A stretch of DNA of 64,000 nucleotides, from contig NC_135555.1 of assembly GCF_964340395.1 (NCBI RefSeq), positions 20,842,447-20,906,446 of the forward strand, read 5' to 3'. This DNA comes from Glandiceps talaboti (taxonomy: Eukaryota; Hemichordata; Enteropneusta; Spengelidae). Of this stretch, positions 15,101 through 26,855 are shown piece after piece. The first letter of the stretch is position 1. Each line of letters begins with the position of its first letter. The notes beneath the pieces were generated by a model. The model ran no database searches. It had not been told where the DNA came from and saw nothing but the letters and a program-made list of their open reading frames with translations. A program made the translations under genes and the position numbers.

Positions 15101-18100
15101 TATTCTTACATAGTTTATTATACCCTAGGTGTGACAACCTCGTACTCAAAGTGGGGCTATCGATTTGTTGTGCCATGTCATGCCCGATGATCGACGGGAT
15201 ATTAACGAAGACGTACGGTTCGCTTCCCTACGATGTCTCTTTGATTCGAGCTTAGTGGCACAAATGTTGCAATAATGTAACGATAAAAAGTGCCCCTAAA
15301 AAGCTGAAGAAAGTGAAACACGGTTCATGCTTTGATTTTCGATGAGTCTCAAAAAACGAATGTTCATAAATCGATATCAACATCCAAAAACCAACTTCGA
15401 AATTACATGTATTTCTAAATGTCGATTGCTTAAAACGTATTCATGGTTTGAAATTACGTCAAAAATCGAATCATATCATCTCTGGATAGATTAGGATTTC
15501 ACTTGGACGTCGTTAGTCACGCACCGTAAACATTTTATATGGTAAGCTCCTCGTTACATTTTTTCTTGATTTGAGGCGAGAGTGGAGTCATGTTTCTTCA
15601 TTCAAGTAATAGAAAAAGTTTAAACACTTCATTTTGAATATAGATTCCACTTTAAAAAAATATTTATGAAACCTCAATTTATCGCGCAACTGATCTTCTC
15701 AGCGTGTGCGTTTCAACTTGATATTAAACTAATACTGTTAATGATGCAACGTAAAAAATTGGCTAACGTTTCAACCCTGCAGGGAGTAGTGCCATAAGGA
15801 CCTAAAACTCCAAAAATGTCATTTTGACAAAATAAACCAAAACCATTGTCGATACTAGGCACTTATGACACTAAGTCAAATTGAAATCACAATTTGCACA
15901 TTATCTCTCATTATCGAGGATATTTTGTGATGATAAACGGCAAATATCGAGACAATGTCATCAGGGCTGTTTGAGAATGCACGTTTCATTTTGTTTTTGG
16001 AAAATAACAAAAACCAACATTTTTGTCACTGGGCTCTTTTGACTCTGAGTCATTTTCAAGTTTTTACCTTAGAGTTTATTGCAGAACAAAGGTTGGCATT
16101 TTCTGGTGTATGGAATCACTCAAGACCAACCTTATCAATATTAAAGTGAAAAATCACAACAAACTGAGTTAAGCTCTTTTGGAACTAACCACTTTATGTG
16201 AGATGTCTAATAATTGCAAAATCAGTCGGATTGACCAAATAGTAAGAAAAAGGAGTGACATAGTATTATTTATACAGCAGGAATAAAATAGATTGTACAT
16301 TTTCTCGCGAAATATTTGGAATTTTATTTTCTATGACCTCCTTAATGATCACTCAAATCACGTTGGGCTTTGACTTAGCTAGGGCATTCGAATATCGTAG
16401 TAGTGATATGTGATACAGTAATAACCGAATGTTGATTGTCAGCTGGTAGGCAAGTATTCACAAAAAGTAAGCTTACCTGCTGTCTAGCTTTCTGCTTCAA
16501 AATTTCCTTCTTATCCGGTTTTTCGTTTTTCTTGGCGTTCTTAACCTCAGCTTTCTCATGTGCTGCCTTTTTGTTGTCATGGGGAGTCTTCTTTTGCGAG
16601 TCCTGTAGTATAAACAAAGGCAAGAGTCATTCGATTTATCCGGTCTCTCTTAAACTTTTTTTCGAAGAACCATTAGCGAAACTAAAAGGCTATATGTTTT
16701 TGCACCTTTTCGTTCCTCTATTCTTATATTATTTATTTTTTAGAATTATATAATTCGGAATAAATTTCTACACAGGTTTGCATAGAAACGGTGATTTATT
16801 TCCCAGTATTTCTTCATATTTTTTGGAAACACTTGCCCGAAAGAGTTTTAAAATTACTGCAAAACCCATATATCAACAATTGATATGATGTAAAATTTGA
16901 CTACTATTTTTACTGTGAACGTAATCATACAAAACTTTTCACCACGACATTGACTGCAATTATGTATCATTCTTCTAAAGCTGTATGTAATTTTTAAAAA
17001 GTTTTCATTCAAATATTTGCAACTTTCCTGTCTTAATTTGACATTTTTAATAGAAATATGTGTATTTAAAGGTACAACATCAATCTATTAAAATTCTTGA
17101 AGGATGAGAACTAAAACATTTCACCCTCACCCCCACCCACAACCAAGTAAAAGGATTTAGGTTTCTATATCTTGCCTCCAAATGCTTTACGATAGCTGCA
17201 ATAGTAAAAGTGTTCGCTATTCTGACGAGCATCAAGTTGATCATAGAATTATATTGCCAATATTGAACTCGATAAAGCTTGGGACTCAACTACTTTTACA
17301 GGTTGATATCAAAATAAACCTAATGATAAACAGAATGTATCGACTCAAAACATTTCTGATAATTTGAACCAAATATTTCGATTTGCAGATTTCTTTTTCT
17401 ATACCTGAAGTTGCTAACCTATAGCTAGCTAACATTGAATAGTTTCACACAACAGACCTTGGATTAGCTCTAGCTGGAAATATGCGCTCCCACAAAGGCG
17501 TGTAGGACGTGTTTTTAAGCATATATTATAAAAGGTTTATGGTGGGACATGTCCCGTGTGAAATATATTCAGAACACACTTGCTGTTTGAGATTTCAGAC
17601 AGGGTTGTGTTAATTGAAGATGTCACATGCTGAAAACACTGACGACAATAACACCCATTGCTTGGGTCCTTTATGACAGGCTTAACATCCACTAGTAAGA
17701 AATTTAAATGCCACACCGATTTGTTTTTGTCTCAAAAGTCGTGATTTCACACCACTTGCATTATTTCAGTACAGTGCAAAGCGCCCCAATATTGTATTCA
17801 CCTTTACACTACAGTTTATTGTTTTGGCAACAACAAAATGATCATGCACAATATCTACTTCAAGTACTATCACAGTCCAGGGCGGTGGTGTATATCTGGA
17901 CGTGTGAGAATAAGCGTTGCCAATATCTGATCGTGTTTCTTCTCCTTGTTAAACATAGGTTACATACTGAGAAGTTATAAAAACCACCCATATTTCATAA
18001 AATTACCGTGTTATTTCGGAACAGCATCATGAAGAAATACCAGATAGACTTATCATACATTGTAATAACAAAGAGATGATATTTTGTGAATTATATTACA

Positions 18101-20730
18101 TTTTTAGACTCTTTTTTTTTACGAGAAAATACCGACATCCTCGTCCGTGTTCTAACAAATTTAACACGGAACTAATTTGCAATAACCAATACCAATAGTC
18201 TCGATACCAACAAACAAAAATTAAAGACCGATCATGAACAAAAGGTATCCGTCCGAAAACATGGTCAATCCGAAAATTTGAGACAATGAGTGTAGCACAC
18301 TCGCATCTATGTAAAGTCGGAAACTTAGTCTCCGATATAGAGTTTGTAAATAACTTGAACCACGTGTAAAATCACTACATCATTCCAACTGCTCAACAAG
18401 ATTGTCAATTCGCAATGTGACGCCCCTTTCGCCACGTTAAAAATCATGTTTTGAACTTTGAGGCGTTAACATCAGGAGTGTATGATGGATAGGAACGATG
18501 GCGGGAAGTTTCAGGAGATTTCAACTTTGAGACTGAAAAACTGTACCATATGTAGATTCATTCAACCAATAATAACTGTTTACATGTAAAACTTGTTTCA
18601 GTATTTTCTTTCTACACAACTTGCCGAGTCCATCCACATCTGCAGTAACGTGACGGTACCTGCCAATAATTTTGTTTGCCAGATCACGAGCGAGCGCATA
18701 CTCGCCAGAGATTTTATATTTTTAGGTACAGTATTAAAAGCGCACACAACAGACGACAAGTTCCAACCTTCAAAAGGTTTGTCTGGTGACCCCTCATTCT
18801 TTTTTAATGATTTCAACCGATGACGGATTCATGTTTCTTCAACTATTGGCCATAAGGTCAGGATACCTGCTAACACATTTGTTTTGACTAATCAGGACTC
18901 AGCGAGTACTTTGTACAACAAACAACCAATTTGTACACATTTATATGGTCGCTCCTCGTTACATTTTTTCTTGATTTTAGGCGAGAGTGGAGTTGTGTTT
19001 CTTGATTCAAGTAATAGAAAAAGTTTAAACACTTTATTTTAAAATATAGATTCCACTTTAAAAAATATTTATGAAACCTCAATTTATTGCGGAATTAATC
19101 TTCTCAGCATGTGCGTTTCAACTTGCTATGAAACTGTTAATTGATGCAATGTAAAAAATTGGCTACTTGGTTTCACACCTGAAGGGAGTAGTGCCAGAAG
19201 GACGTAAAACGACACTAAGTCAAATTGAAATCACAATTTGCACATTATCTCTCATTATCGAGGATATTTTGTGATGAGAAACGGCAAAATATCGAGACAA
19301 TGTCATCAAGGCTGTTTTAGAATTCACGTTTCATTTTGTTTAGAAAATAACAAAAACCAACATTTTTGTAACTAGGCTCTTTTGACTCTGAGTCATTTTC
19401 AATTGAAGTTTTACCTTAGAGTTTATTTCAGAACAAAGGTTGGCATTTTCTGATATCAGGAATCACTCATGCACAAACTTATCAATATTAAAGTGAAAAT
19501 CACAACAAAATGAGATAAGCTCTTTTGGAACTAACCACTTTCTATGAGATGTCTAATGATACGAATTGCAAAGTCAGTCAGATTGATCAAATAGTAAGGA
19601 GAAAGAGTGACATAGTATTATTTATATAGCAGGAATAAAATAGATTATACATTTTCTCGCGAACTATTTGGAATTTTATTTTCTATGACCTCCTTGATGA
19701 TCACTCAAATCACGTTGGGCTTTGACTTAGCTAGGGCATTCGAATATCGTAGTAGTGATATGTGATACAGTAATAACCGAATGTTGATTGTCAGCTGGTA
19801 GGCAAGTATTCGCAAAAAGTAAGCTTACCTGCTGTCTAGCTTTCTGTTTCAAAATTTCCTTCTTATCCGGTTTTTCGTTATTCCTGGCGTTCTTAACATC
19901 AGCTTTCTCATGTGTTGCCTTTTTGTTTTCATGGGGAGTCTTCTTTTGCGAGTCCTGGAGTATAAACAAAGACAAGAGTCATTTGATTTATCCGATACTC
20001 TTTTAAACTTTTTTCGAAGAACCATGAGCGACAATAAAAGGCTATCTTTTTTTGAACGAATATTCTTATATGATTTATTTTGGGAATTACATAATTCATA
20101 ATAGATTTCCACAGTGGCTTGTACACAAAAGGCTGGAAAGAGTTAAAGACATCTACTGCAAAAGGAAGAGACAAAACTTCCAGATGGTGTTGGCATATTA
20201 CTAAGTATTACTAAGTATTACACTAAATCAACAACTGATTTAAATGTCAAGATTGACTCCCAGTTTTGCTAATATACAAAATAATTAACCACGAGATTAA
20301 CTGCAATCATGCAGATTATTCTCAACATGTATTAAATTATTACAAGTTGACTTCTAAGATATGAGCAATTTTCCTGTCTGAATTTGACATTTTTTTAAAA
20401 GACGTATTTGCAATTAGGGGTACAAAATAGATCCATTAAAACGTAAAATCATTCTTTATACCCCACCACTCTATATTTCATGAACATAAGTCATAGATTC
20501 CAAAGTTTGACGCTTAACTTTCCGTATAAGAACGTACAACTGGTTCTCACCTTCAGTTCAGATTCATTATTCTTGCCAGGAGTTTTGTCTTTCTTGACGC
20601 TCTTCAGCTCAGGTTTGGCGTGTTCTTTGGCTGCTACATGTTTGTTCTTCTCAACAGCCTTGACTTTGTTGGCTTCTACGATGGAGTAAACCAGTAAAAT
20701 ACAGACCGCGATGACGAAGAAGTGACGCAT
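2324..20730 (-). CDS. Secreted lysine-rich exon-repeat protein with LDLa domain (3' end beyond left edge)
   Basis: Minus-strand exons, 5' to 3': 20730-20551 (60 codons), 19954-19829 (42), 16602-16477 (42), 10194-10069 (42), 8206-8087 (40), 6975-6865 (37), 6407-6303 (35), 3729-3573 (52 plus 1 nt), 2500-2324 (177 nt, phase 1-1). All have AG/GT borders and join in frame: 409 codons visible. The first exon starts with a clear signal peptide ([20 protein letters not shown]), then Lys/Glu-rich sequence. The next six exons are copies of one Lys-rich module (pattern SQKKTPH...[14 protein letters not shown]...[10 protein letters not shown]), with no cysteine. Exon 8 carries an acidic, Met-rich segment. 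Exon 9 carries one LDLa module with six cysteines (DCNGTC, VCDG, HC, VC) and a typical phase 1-1 exon. Likely extracellular; I do not recognise the family. It could be a matrix, shell or adhesive protein, or the N-terminal part of a larger LDLa protein. No further exon was found in 1-2264. Confidence 0.75.
2936..2954 (+). repeat. Poly-G tract
   Basis: About 18 consecutive G; a G-quadruplex-prone homopolymer in the intron. Confidence 0.9.
4033..6275. repeat. Inverted CATA-array / poly-G pair
   Basis: Left: (CATA)n at 4033-4165 then GGGCCGTAGCCTG and a G tract to 4207. Right: a G tract from 6174, CAGGCTACGGTAC, then (CATA)n to 6275. The central GCCGTAGCCTG is inverted between the ends. The 2 kb between them has no recognisable gene. 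Confidence 0.6.
6637..6694. repeat. Hairpin with ~24 bp near-perfect stem
   Basis: CCGTGGACTAATACAAATTC (from 6641) pairs with GAATTTGTAGTCCACGAAAT (from 6673), with a loop of about 6 nt. It lies in an intron of the minus-strand gene. Confidence 0.8.
8249..8308. repeat. GT microsatellite
   Basis: (GT)n at 8249-8286 followed by interrupted GTGT runs. Confidence 0.9.
8954..9115. repeat. TA-CA-TA compound microsatellite
   Basis: (TA)n 8954-9031, a 25-bp spacer (CTCGGTGAGTATCAATCTGC), (CA)n to about 9093, then (TA)n to 9114. The spacer recurs at about 26712 after another (TA)n, so it belongs to a dispersed repeat. Confidence 0.85.
10069..10194 (-). CDS. Triplicated 42-codon Lys-rich exon, copy 3
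   Basis: 126 nt, phase 0-0. Begins VSQKKTPH where the other two copies begin DSQKKTPH; also has [11 protein letters not shown] where the others have [11 protein letters not shown]. Flanked by the same intron sequence as the copies at 16.5 and 19.8 kb. Confidence 0.75.
10340..12000 (+). repeat. ~0.8-0.9 kb internal direct duplication within one unit
   Basis: GCATAGCAACGGTGATTTAT occurs at about 10365 and 11178, and AATGTTCGCTATTCTGGCGA at about 10740 and 11646. The unit at 16.5-18.9 kb has each block once (about 16783 and 17208). Confidence 0.75.
12115..12372 (+). CDS. Small hypothetical ORF, copy 1 (85 aa), inside the intron on the opposite strand
   Basis: Begins [16 protein letters not shown] and ends GLHTEKL. 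The duplicated unit has the same ORF at 17708-17980 with the same start and stop. Hydrophobic N-terminal half; no known domain. It may simply be open by chance. Confidence 0.2.
   Translation: MPHRLLFVSIVVISHHLHYFEYSTPILYSPLHYSLLFWQKNDYAHYLLQVISQSRVVYIWTCENKHCQYLIAIILLKDGLHTEKL
13367..15526. mobile_element. 2160 bp non-autonomous DNA transposon with ~200 bp terminal inverted repeats
   Basis: The left end CGGTGCGTGACTAACGACGT (from 13367) and the right end (to 15526) are inverted copies over about 200 bp (13367-13565 and about 15325-15526). It is flanked by TAAA on both sides (13363-13366, 15527-15530), a probable 4-bp target duplication. The paralogous unit near 18930-18945 lacks the insert and reads straight through. 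No transposase-like frame was found inside, so it is non-autonomous. Superfamily not recognised. Confidence 0.8.
16477..16602 (-). CDS. Triplicated 42-codon Lys-rich exon, copy 2
   Basis: 126 nt, phase 0-0, donor GTAAGC and acceptor ...ACTACAG. Differs from copy 1 (19829-19954) at a few codons only (for example HDNKKAAH for HENKKATH). Confidence 0.75.
17708..17980 (+). CDS. Small hypothetical ORF, copy 2 (90 aa)
   Basis: Begins [16 protein letters not shown] and ends RLHTEKL. Against copy 1 it shows four length differences, all multiples of three, and several third-position silent changes (CCA/CCT, TAC/TAT, CAG/CAA). That hints at protein-level constraint but is not proof. Confidence 0.2.
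   Translation: MPHRFVFVSKVVISHHLHYFSTVQSAPILYSPLHYSLLFWQQQNDHAQYLLQVLSQSRAVVYIWTCENKRCQYLIVFLLLVKHRLHTEKL
19829..19954 (-). CDS. Triplicated 42-codon Lys-rich exon, copy 1
   Basis: 126 nt, phase 0-0, second exon of the gene, 597 bp downstream (in transcription) of the signal-peptide exon. Confidence 0.75.
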
Positions 20731-20800
20731 TTTCGTTCGTCTAGTTTGGACCACTCGACAATCGATAGCCCAAGTGTTACCAACGTCAGAAAAGGGACTA

Positions 20801-20807
20801 TATTTAT
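20801..20807 (-). promoter_or_regulatory. TATA-like element of the lysine-rich secreted gene
   Basis: On the minus strand ATAAATATAG lies about 70 bp before the ATG at 20730, leaving room for a transcription start near 20775 and a short 5'UTR. No intron is needed between this and the signal-peptide exon. Confidence 0.4.
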
Positions 20808-21500
20808 TCGTTTTGCTTTGAAAGGCGACTAGAAATGTTTTCAAACTGAATAAAAATTTCAAACAATGTTCCAATGTATTCAAAATGTTTGCTTGGTAAC
20901 TTGTGTTTCGATAGTATTGTTTTCTATTTAGCTTGTGACTAGTAATTATATTGTCGCATATTTCCAATGTTGAAGCATGTTAGTAAATACAATATTTTTT
21001 TAATGATTGGTGGTACACATTGGTCATTCAAATTGGCCAATTTTCCCTGTCCGCTTAGTCTGATCCACGTGTCAGCAATTTAACACGTCAATCATTAACG
21101 AATCAATCAATCAAGCAGTCTGTCAACCAATTAATCAATCATTCAACAATCACTTACTTTTCAATAACGTGCTTAATTTTGAAAGTTTTTAGTTCACGTG
21201 ACTGTGACGAAACCTTCCTAGGCTGACTACTGTTCCAAAATACAGTTTATACATATTGTAATAATGGCATATATGTTTTGTTATATTATTTTTCTAGCTA
21301 TCTTTTGCTGTTGCTACTAAGATGTGTGTGTATGTGATAATTCAGTCAAATAATTCCTCGATTCTACTCACCTATAACGATTCAAATAAATATACGCAAC
21401 CTTGTGAAAATACGCCCGCGCGTACCAAGACGTACAGATGTCCAGCCGTCTATTCAAATATCCATCCATCAATCTGTAAACACTCCCTTAATCCCGCCAG

Positions 21501-21651
21501 ACATACATACATACATACATACATACATACATACATACATACATACATACATACATGCATGCATGCATGCATGCATGCATGCATACATACATACATACAT
21601 ACATACATACATACATACATACATACATACATACATACATACATACATACC
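21501..21651. repeat. CATA/CATG tetranucleotide array
   Basis: (CATA)n with a central block of CATG units (about 21554-21582). It reads as open frames on both strands only because the unit never makes a stop. Confidence 0.95.
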
Positions 21652-24202
21652 ATTTCATATATGTATTTGTGATTTGAATGATAGACCACCTTACAGTTTT
21701 CACAACTTTCAGCGTATTAACATATTGCATCATCACTTCTATAAAATGTCTACACAGCATGTTTACATCTCAGGACGTTAGTAGATACTGGTCTGCTCTA
21801 AGTATGAACTGGATAGCTATAGTATCGGTTACCCATGTCTCAAAATACATCTGACATCGAATAAAATTCAGTATTTAATGGTGATGTTTCATATTATGTT
21901 TATACTTGTGTATATGTTCAGCGCATTGAGATTGTTTTAATGTAATGCGCTCTATGAGAAATAAATATTATAAGGATTAAAAAGTTAAATTCATATCGTT
22001 TACAACATTGGCAGATGGTATAAAGTTCAAACATTGAGATATCAAGAAATATTGGCATCCTATGGAGTCAAAACTCTCTAATCTAAGGTAAAACTTTCTT
22101 CTTTTTACGTAAGTCTGGACATGTTTCGAAACCTACAACGTTTCCAAAAGTGCCACCACAATACTCTCCAACATGCATTCATCCGAATTATATACACTTG
22201 TAAACACTAAGCGCTTGAAAACAAACAACAAAACACATTAATGTCGGTGACTGATGTTGGCTATTTTACGTCAATAACAGCTAAATGTGTTTGGTCTACA
22301 AGTTAAAACATGTATTACTATAACATCGAAATTTACAAAGTAACAAATCAACACGACCACACCTTTCAGTACATTTGCTCCCTTATTATAAACAAAAATT
22401 TAATTGGATTTTTGATAAAGATTGTGAGATTTTTAGTTTGAAAGGAGAAAGTCCAATCCATCGTAAGGAAATATGTTGTTTGGAAAATCTACATTTTACT
22501 AAAGAGTATTTCGTACTCTTTTTCTCGACTTGTTTGAGTAACTAGCTAAGTGATTTAGACACCTGTAGTGTGAGTAAAACGATCAATATCATTCTAGATT
22601 CACTGAAACCCTCATTCTCAGTATAAGACACGAATACCTTGCTAAAGTTTGATTTAAAGTGTTGATGTAATGTTGAATTCTAGGATCACTGTAACCACAG
22701 TGATAAGTTCTTTAAATTTACCAAGAGTAAGTATACACAAACATGGCCAATGGAAACGTTCTAACTCAAAAACTAGATGATAACAGTATAACCTTTTTAA
22801 ACTCAATTTATTTTTCACTTCATTAACTCATTGTTTTAAAACAAATTCAATCTACTGTTCAAACTTTCTCTGACTTGTGTAAAAACGAGCAATCTCTTAT
22901 AGAACATTTCCCCTAATTAGACTAAATTGATAGTAAACAATATATGGTGATCAGTTCTGTGACATTTCCTTATTTATGGATGATAACTTAGGGACGTTTT
23001 CACTTTCAGTTTGATTTCTGAGGACAATATAAATGTATTTAGCTCTTTACACCAAAGGCTTAAGGAAATATTTCATGCATTCCATCACCAATACCTTTAA
23101 AAAAAAATATTTCTCTTGAAATAATACGTTAGTGCTAATATTTCATTTAGGAAAGCAGTTTAGATTTATCATCAAAGAAACTCATCTTATAATATGACTC
23201 ATATCTAGGAAAACACAACTGGAAATTAATGCATACGTGTGGTACCTGATGGCTAACACTATAACACATTGAGGCTTTATTTCAAATTATTTGTGTCACC
23301 TAACTAACTTAAAAACGACTGCTAAAGAAAACACATTTAAAACATCAGTAATGTTTATCAGAGTTTCTTTTTTTGTGTTAACATTTTAAAGTTAGAAATC
23401 CCATCGATTGAGTGCTATTAGATTTTTCTCTCCTTCAATACGTAACAAAAATACAACAAAATACATAATACACAGTGTTAGCAAAAAACTGCCAGGGTAA
23501 ATCAAACAAATGAGCGCCAAAAGCCGCCTGTGTATAAACAAATATCATACTCATTTAGAGTTGTACAAAGCATTTCATCAGAAAAATCATTTGTAACAAA
23601 ATCATGCCATAAGGTAATTTACGATTTTTTCGTAAAAATGCGTTGTTTGATTTTCAAGTTACAACGTATAGAACAAACTAAGGACAAACAAAGGCACGAA
23701 ATTTCTTTTCAATTTGCAAATACAATAATATTTAATAACGAAAATCACATTTTGAAAATTGGTTAGCTTGTCAACGAAAGGTGGAAATGTTAAATGATCA
23801 AATAAATGTTTATTCATTTTGTTCCGTGAGTGTCTAAAATTGTGAAATGACTGAATTTTAGTTCAAATGTTTTTTAAAGAATGGCAAAATATATTATCAA
23901 CTATGGTTTCAGGAAACTTGCTTTTTGGCAAAATAACGAGAAGAGCTGAAGTACGCATCACGTTATAATTTTCAAATCATGCGTTCTGTGAAATTAATGT
24001 CTGAATATGTACACATACTGCTGGTCAACCTAAGCTAGAGTGGGGCTATTCATTTATTATACGCTGTGGAATAGAGTATGCATGGAGAATAAACTCTCTG
24101 AAAGAACGGTGCATGTTTTGATTAAAATTAATTTGGGTTTGCTATCAGTTAGAAGGAGACATGTTGAATAAAACTGCAATTATCCTATGTCATGTAATAC
24201 CA

Positions 24203-24216
24203 CCACCACCACCAAG

Positions 24217-24287
<71 letters not shown>

Positions 24288-24366
24288 CGACAACAACATC
24301 AACATCAACATCATCAACAACAACAACAACAACAACAACAACAAAAACAACAAAAACAACAACAAA
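24203..24366. repeat. ACC/AAC/ACG trinucleotide array
   Basis: Short ACC run, then (AAC)n, (ACG)n, (ATC/AAC)n. A similar compound array lies at 27333-27486. Confidence 0.95.
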
Positions 24367-25165
24367 CTATCACCTTATGTCAGCACTCTAAAAAAGTGAC
24401 GAATAGTAGTTTTTCGTTTCATTCCTGTAGGGGAATTGCTCAACTTTTATATTGCGAAGGGTCTGAAAGTAATCTTGTATTCTCTTTTGCAACGACAAAA
24501 AACATTTTGAGCTTCATGGAGCCGTCAAAATACGATCGGTTAAATATATGACTAAACAGTATCATGGTTCGCACTTTATTGTTGTAGATTTATACATAGA
24601 TTGTTTTCAAATGAAAAGAGACGTGCCTTTTATATTCTACTTTTTGTTTGAAATTTATGAAATGTTCACGAATTGGTGTAAAGGCTGACAGGAAAGACAA
24701 CCGGTTTGTGAAACCTGCACCTGACACTGCTACAATTCAATTTGCCTTTATTTTTGTAACCTGGAATTCTTTCGGATGGTGGTCTGAGTTATATGTTGAA
24801 CACGGGTGAAAAATTCAGTGTCCCATTACTGTGCGTATCACGAATGTATACACGCATGTATACATGATTGTACATATCGGTAAGACGAATCGAAATGCTG
24901 AAATCATATTTGTCATAAGGAGAAGTCTTTTAGCCAGTCGGCAGTTGCCTTTTTAAACACGAGCATTTCAAAATCATTAACAAGGGGCAAATCTCCCATT
25001 TTTTGCAGTTTAGATTTTTAGTCAATTCTGGAATACGGTTCTCCATTCTATACAGCTGTAGCGGCTTGTCTTTTAATGCAACATTTATGTTGTTTTATTT
25101 ACATTTTTTTTTATGTATCAATTAGTGCCAAAGGCAAATTTCCATGTTTCAGTGGACAATAATAT

Positions 25166-25211
25166 ATCTTATCTTATCTTATCTTATCTTATCTTATCTT
25201 ATCTTATCTTA
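25166..25211. repeat. TTATC pentanucleotide array
   Basis: About nine uninterrupted copies of ATCTT. Confidence 0.95.
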
Positions 25212-26689
25212 ATACCAGCCCTTATCTGCATTCTTCAATCAATTTAGTTTTATTTCAGAATACCACGGATGACGTTTGTTTATATTGGTTTAACTTTTAT
25301 TAGTTGTCAACATAAATTAACAACTACGACGTAAAATTAAATCTGGAAGTCGACAGGCTACCTTATAAAGATCTAGAGGAAATCTTACAAAGACATAGTA
25401 GGAACGCATAACGCACATTCAGACATTCTCGCCGTTTTACGAGAGTAATATCAAAACGAGGGGTACATTGTGTGTCTTTAAAATTGCCCTATACACAAAG
25501 TTTGCAGTATTTAATTAGTTCACTCATACTTCTTTTTCTGCAAAAGTTAGGTAAATTTTCATTTCACTATTTCAACCAAAAAAACAACACTTTTCATCAA
25601 CAAACTCGCGTTTCAGGACAGTCATTAAATACTTTATTTTTGTGATTGGATTTCCATGCACAATTCTGCTTTACTGTTTAATAGCGGTAGAAAAATATTT
25701 GTTTTCCATTTGCAGGTGTAACGCTGTGATATCGCTGAATCGCACCCAGGCTAGCTTTATTTACTTCAATTGGCAAACATTTACAATGTACATGTTAAAA
25801 CGTATATACCACTTAGTAAAATATCACACAGGATGCAGAAATTGTATTTATGTAAACACATTTTAATAAACACCAATTATACATATTTGTGGTAAAGAAA
25901 AATAAAATTGAATTGCTATTTTATATCGCAGAACAGTCTATACTTGAATATGGAGTTTAATGAAATCCACTATATTTTTCAAACCGTGGTCGGCTAGTTT
26001 TCATTTTTGTTTTCCATATGGTCTGTATGTGGTATTGGTTTCTTCTCACCAGATGTACAGCCATTACAGGTAACTGGAACCAAATCTTTTTTTAGGCCTA
26101 AGGAACGAGGACGTAAACTTAACTTTTCTAGAAGTCTGCAAATTACCTTATACGGAGAAAATCTTATAAACGCATGCGGAAAGAATACCGTAGAGACCAG
26201 AACATTTAGAGTAATGGTTATGGATGTCTTCCATTAAACAATGCAATTTTTCTTCTTTAATAAATATTTCACTCAGTCTGTTGAACTGCATCGTACGCGT
26301 GTTGCTTAATATCAGTACCTGGTTTAACTTTCCTTGGGAGCGAAACATTGCTTTGTATCTTGCTTTTGATGCTTCCGATAGCATGCAACACATAACTCCT
26401 CTCTCTTCCTCGATATATCCATGCCCGCATTCATCCGGCCCTTCATACAACACACAGACACACTCACACATCGAGCTGAATCCCCTTTCCCCCCAAAAAA
26501 AAGTATACTTTTTAACAAGAATAGCTAAAGTCAAGTCCCCAACGGATTGTTGTCACACTTAATTACTTATTAATGTCATTTACTAAGAAAATTTATCAAT
26601 ACGCATTCTATAAATCTGCCTGTAAATCTAGCACAAGGGGATGTAAAATCTATATATCAGATTGAGATAGTTCAGCGGCATTGTAACGA

Positions 26690-26855
26690 TAGGTAATATA
26701 TATATATATAACTCGGTGAGTATCAATCTGCTAAGACAGTGCTCTATACCGCAGTGGCAGAGCGCAATAGTTTTGGTAGTTCTGGATTTTTCTTGGTTGT
26801 AACTTGGAGTTTCACGCATCGTGCGATCATCGTGCGATCATCAGACAACTCAGTC
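26690..26855. repeat. Dispersed repeat fragment
   Basis: After (TA)n it reads ACTCGGTGAGTATCAATCTG, shared with 9031. Further on, GCGATCATCAGAC also occurs near 8450. Possibly a short non-autonomous element; class not recognised. Confidence 0.4.

Larger units (their letters stand above)
9400..20480. repeat. Tandem copies of a ~3.35 kb unit carrying the Lys-rich exon
   Basis: Matching blocks: exon copies at 10069, 16477 and 19829; a block at about 9.42, 15.81 and 19.2 kb (AAAATGTCATTTT, ATGACACTAAGTC and neighbours); a block at 12.1-13.36 and 17.7-18.95 kb. Copies 2 and 3 are 3352 bp apart. Copies 1 and 2 are 6408 bp apart, which is explained by one 3.35 kb unit plus the 2160 bp inserted element plus a ~0.9 kb internal duplication. 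The last copy is truncated near 20.4 kb. Confidence 0.85.
20811..25440. other. Gene-poor stretch
   Basis: Holds a (CATA)n array (21501-21651), a trinucleotide array (24203-24366), a TTATC pentamer array (25166-25211) and unremarkable AT-rich DNA. No coding exon could be supported. Confidence 0.5.

Noticed and set aside
13031-18823. Paired frames at 13031-13297 and 18593-18823 in the duplicated units
   Set aside because: A 4-base length difference shifts the frame between the copies, and differences are not biased to silent sites.
26745-26815. tRNA-derived SINE head
   Set aside because: The stretch around CGCAGTGGCAGAGCGCAAT only loosely resembles an A box, and no proper B box follows.
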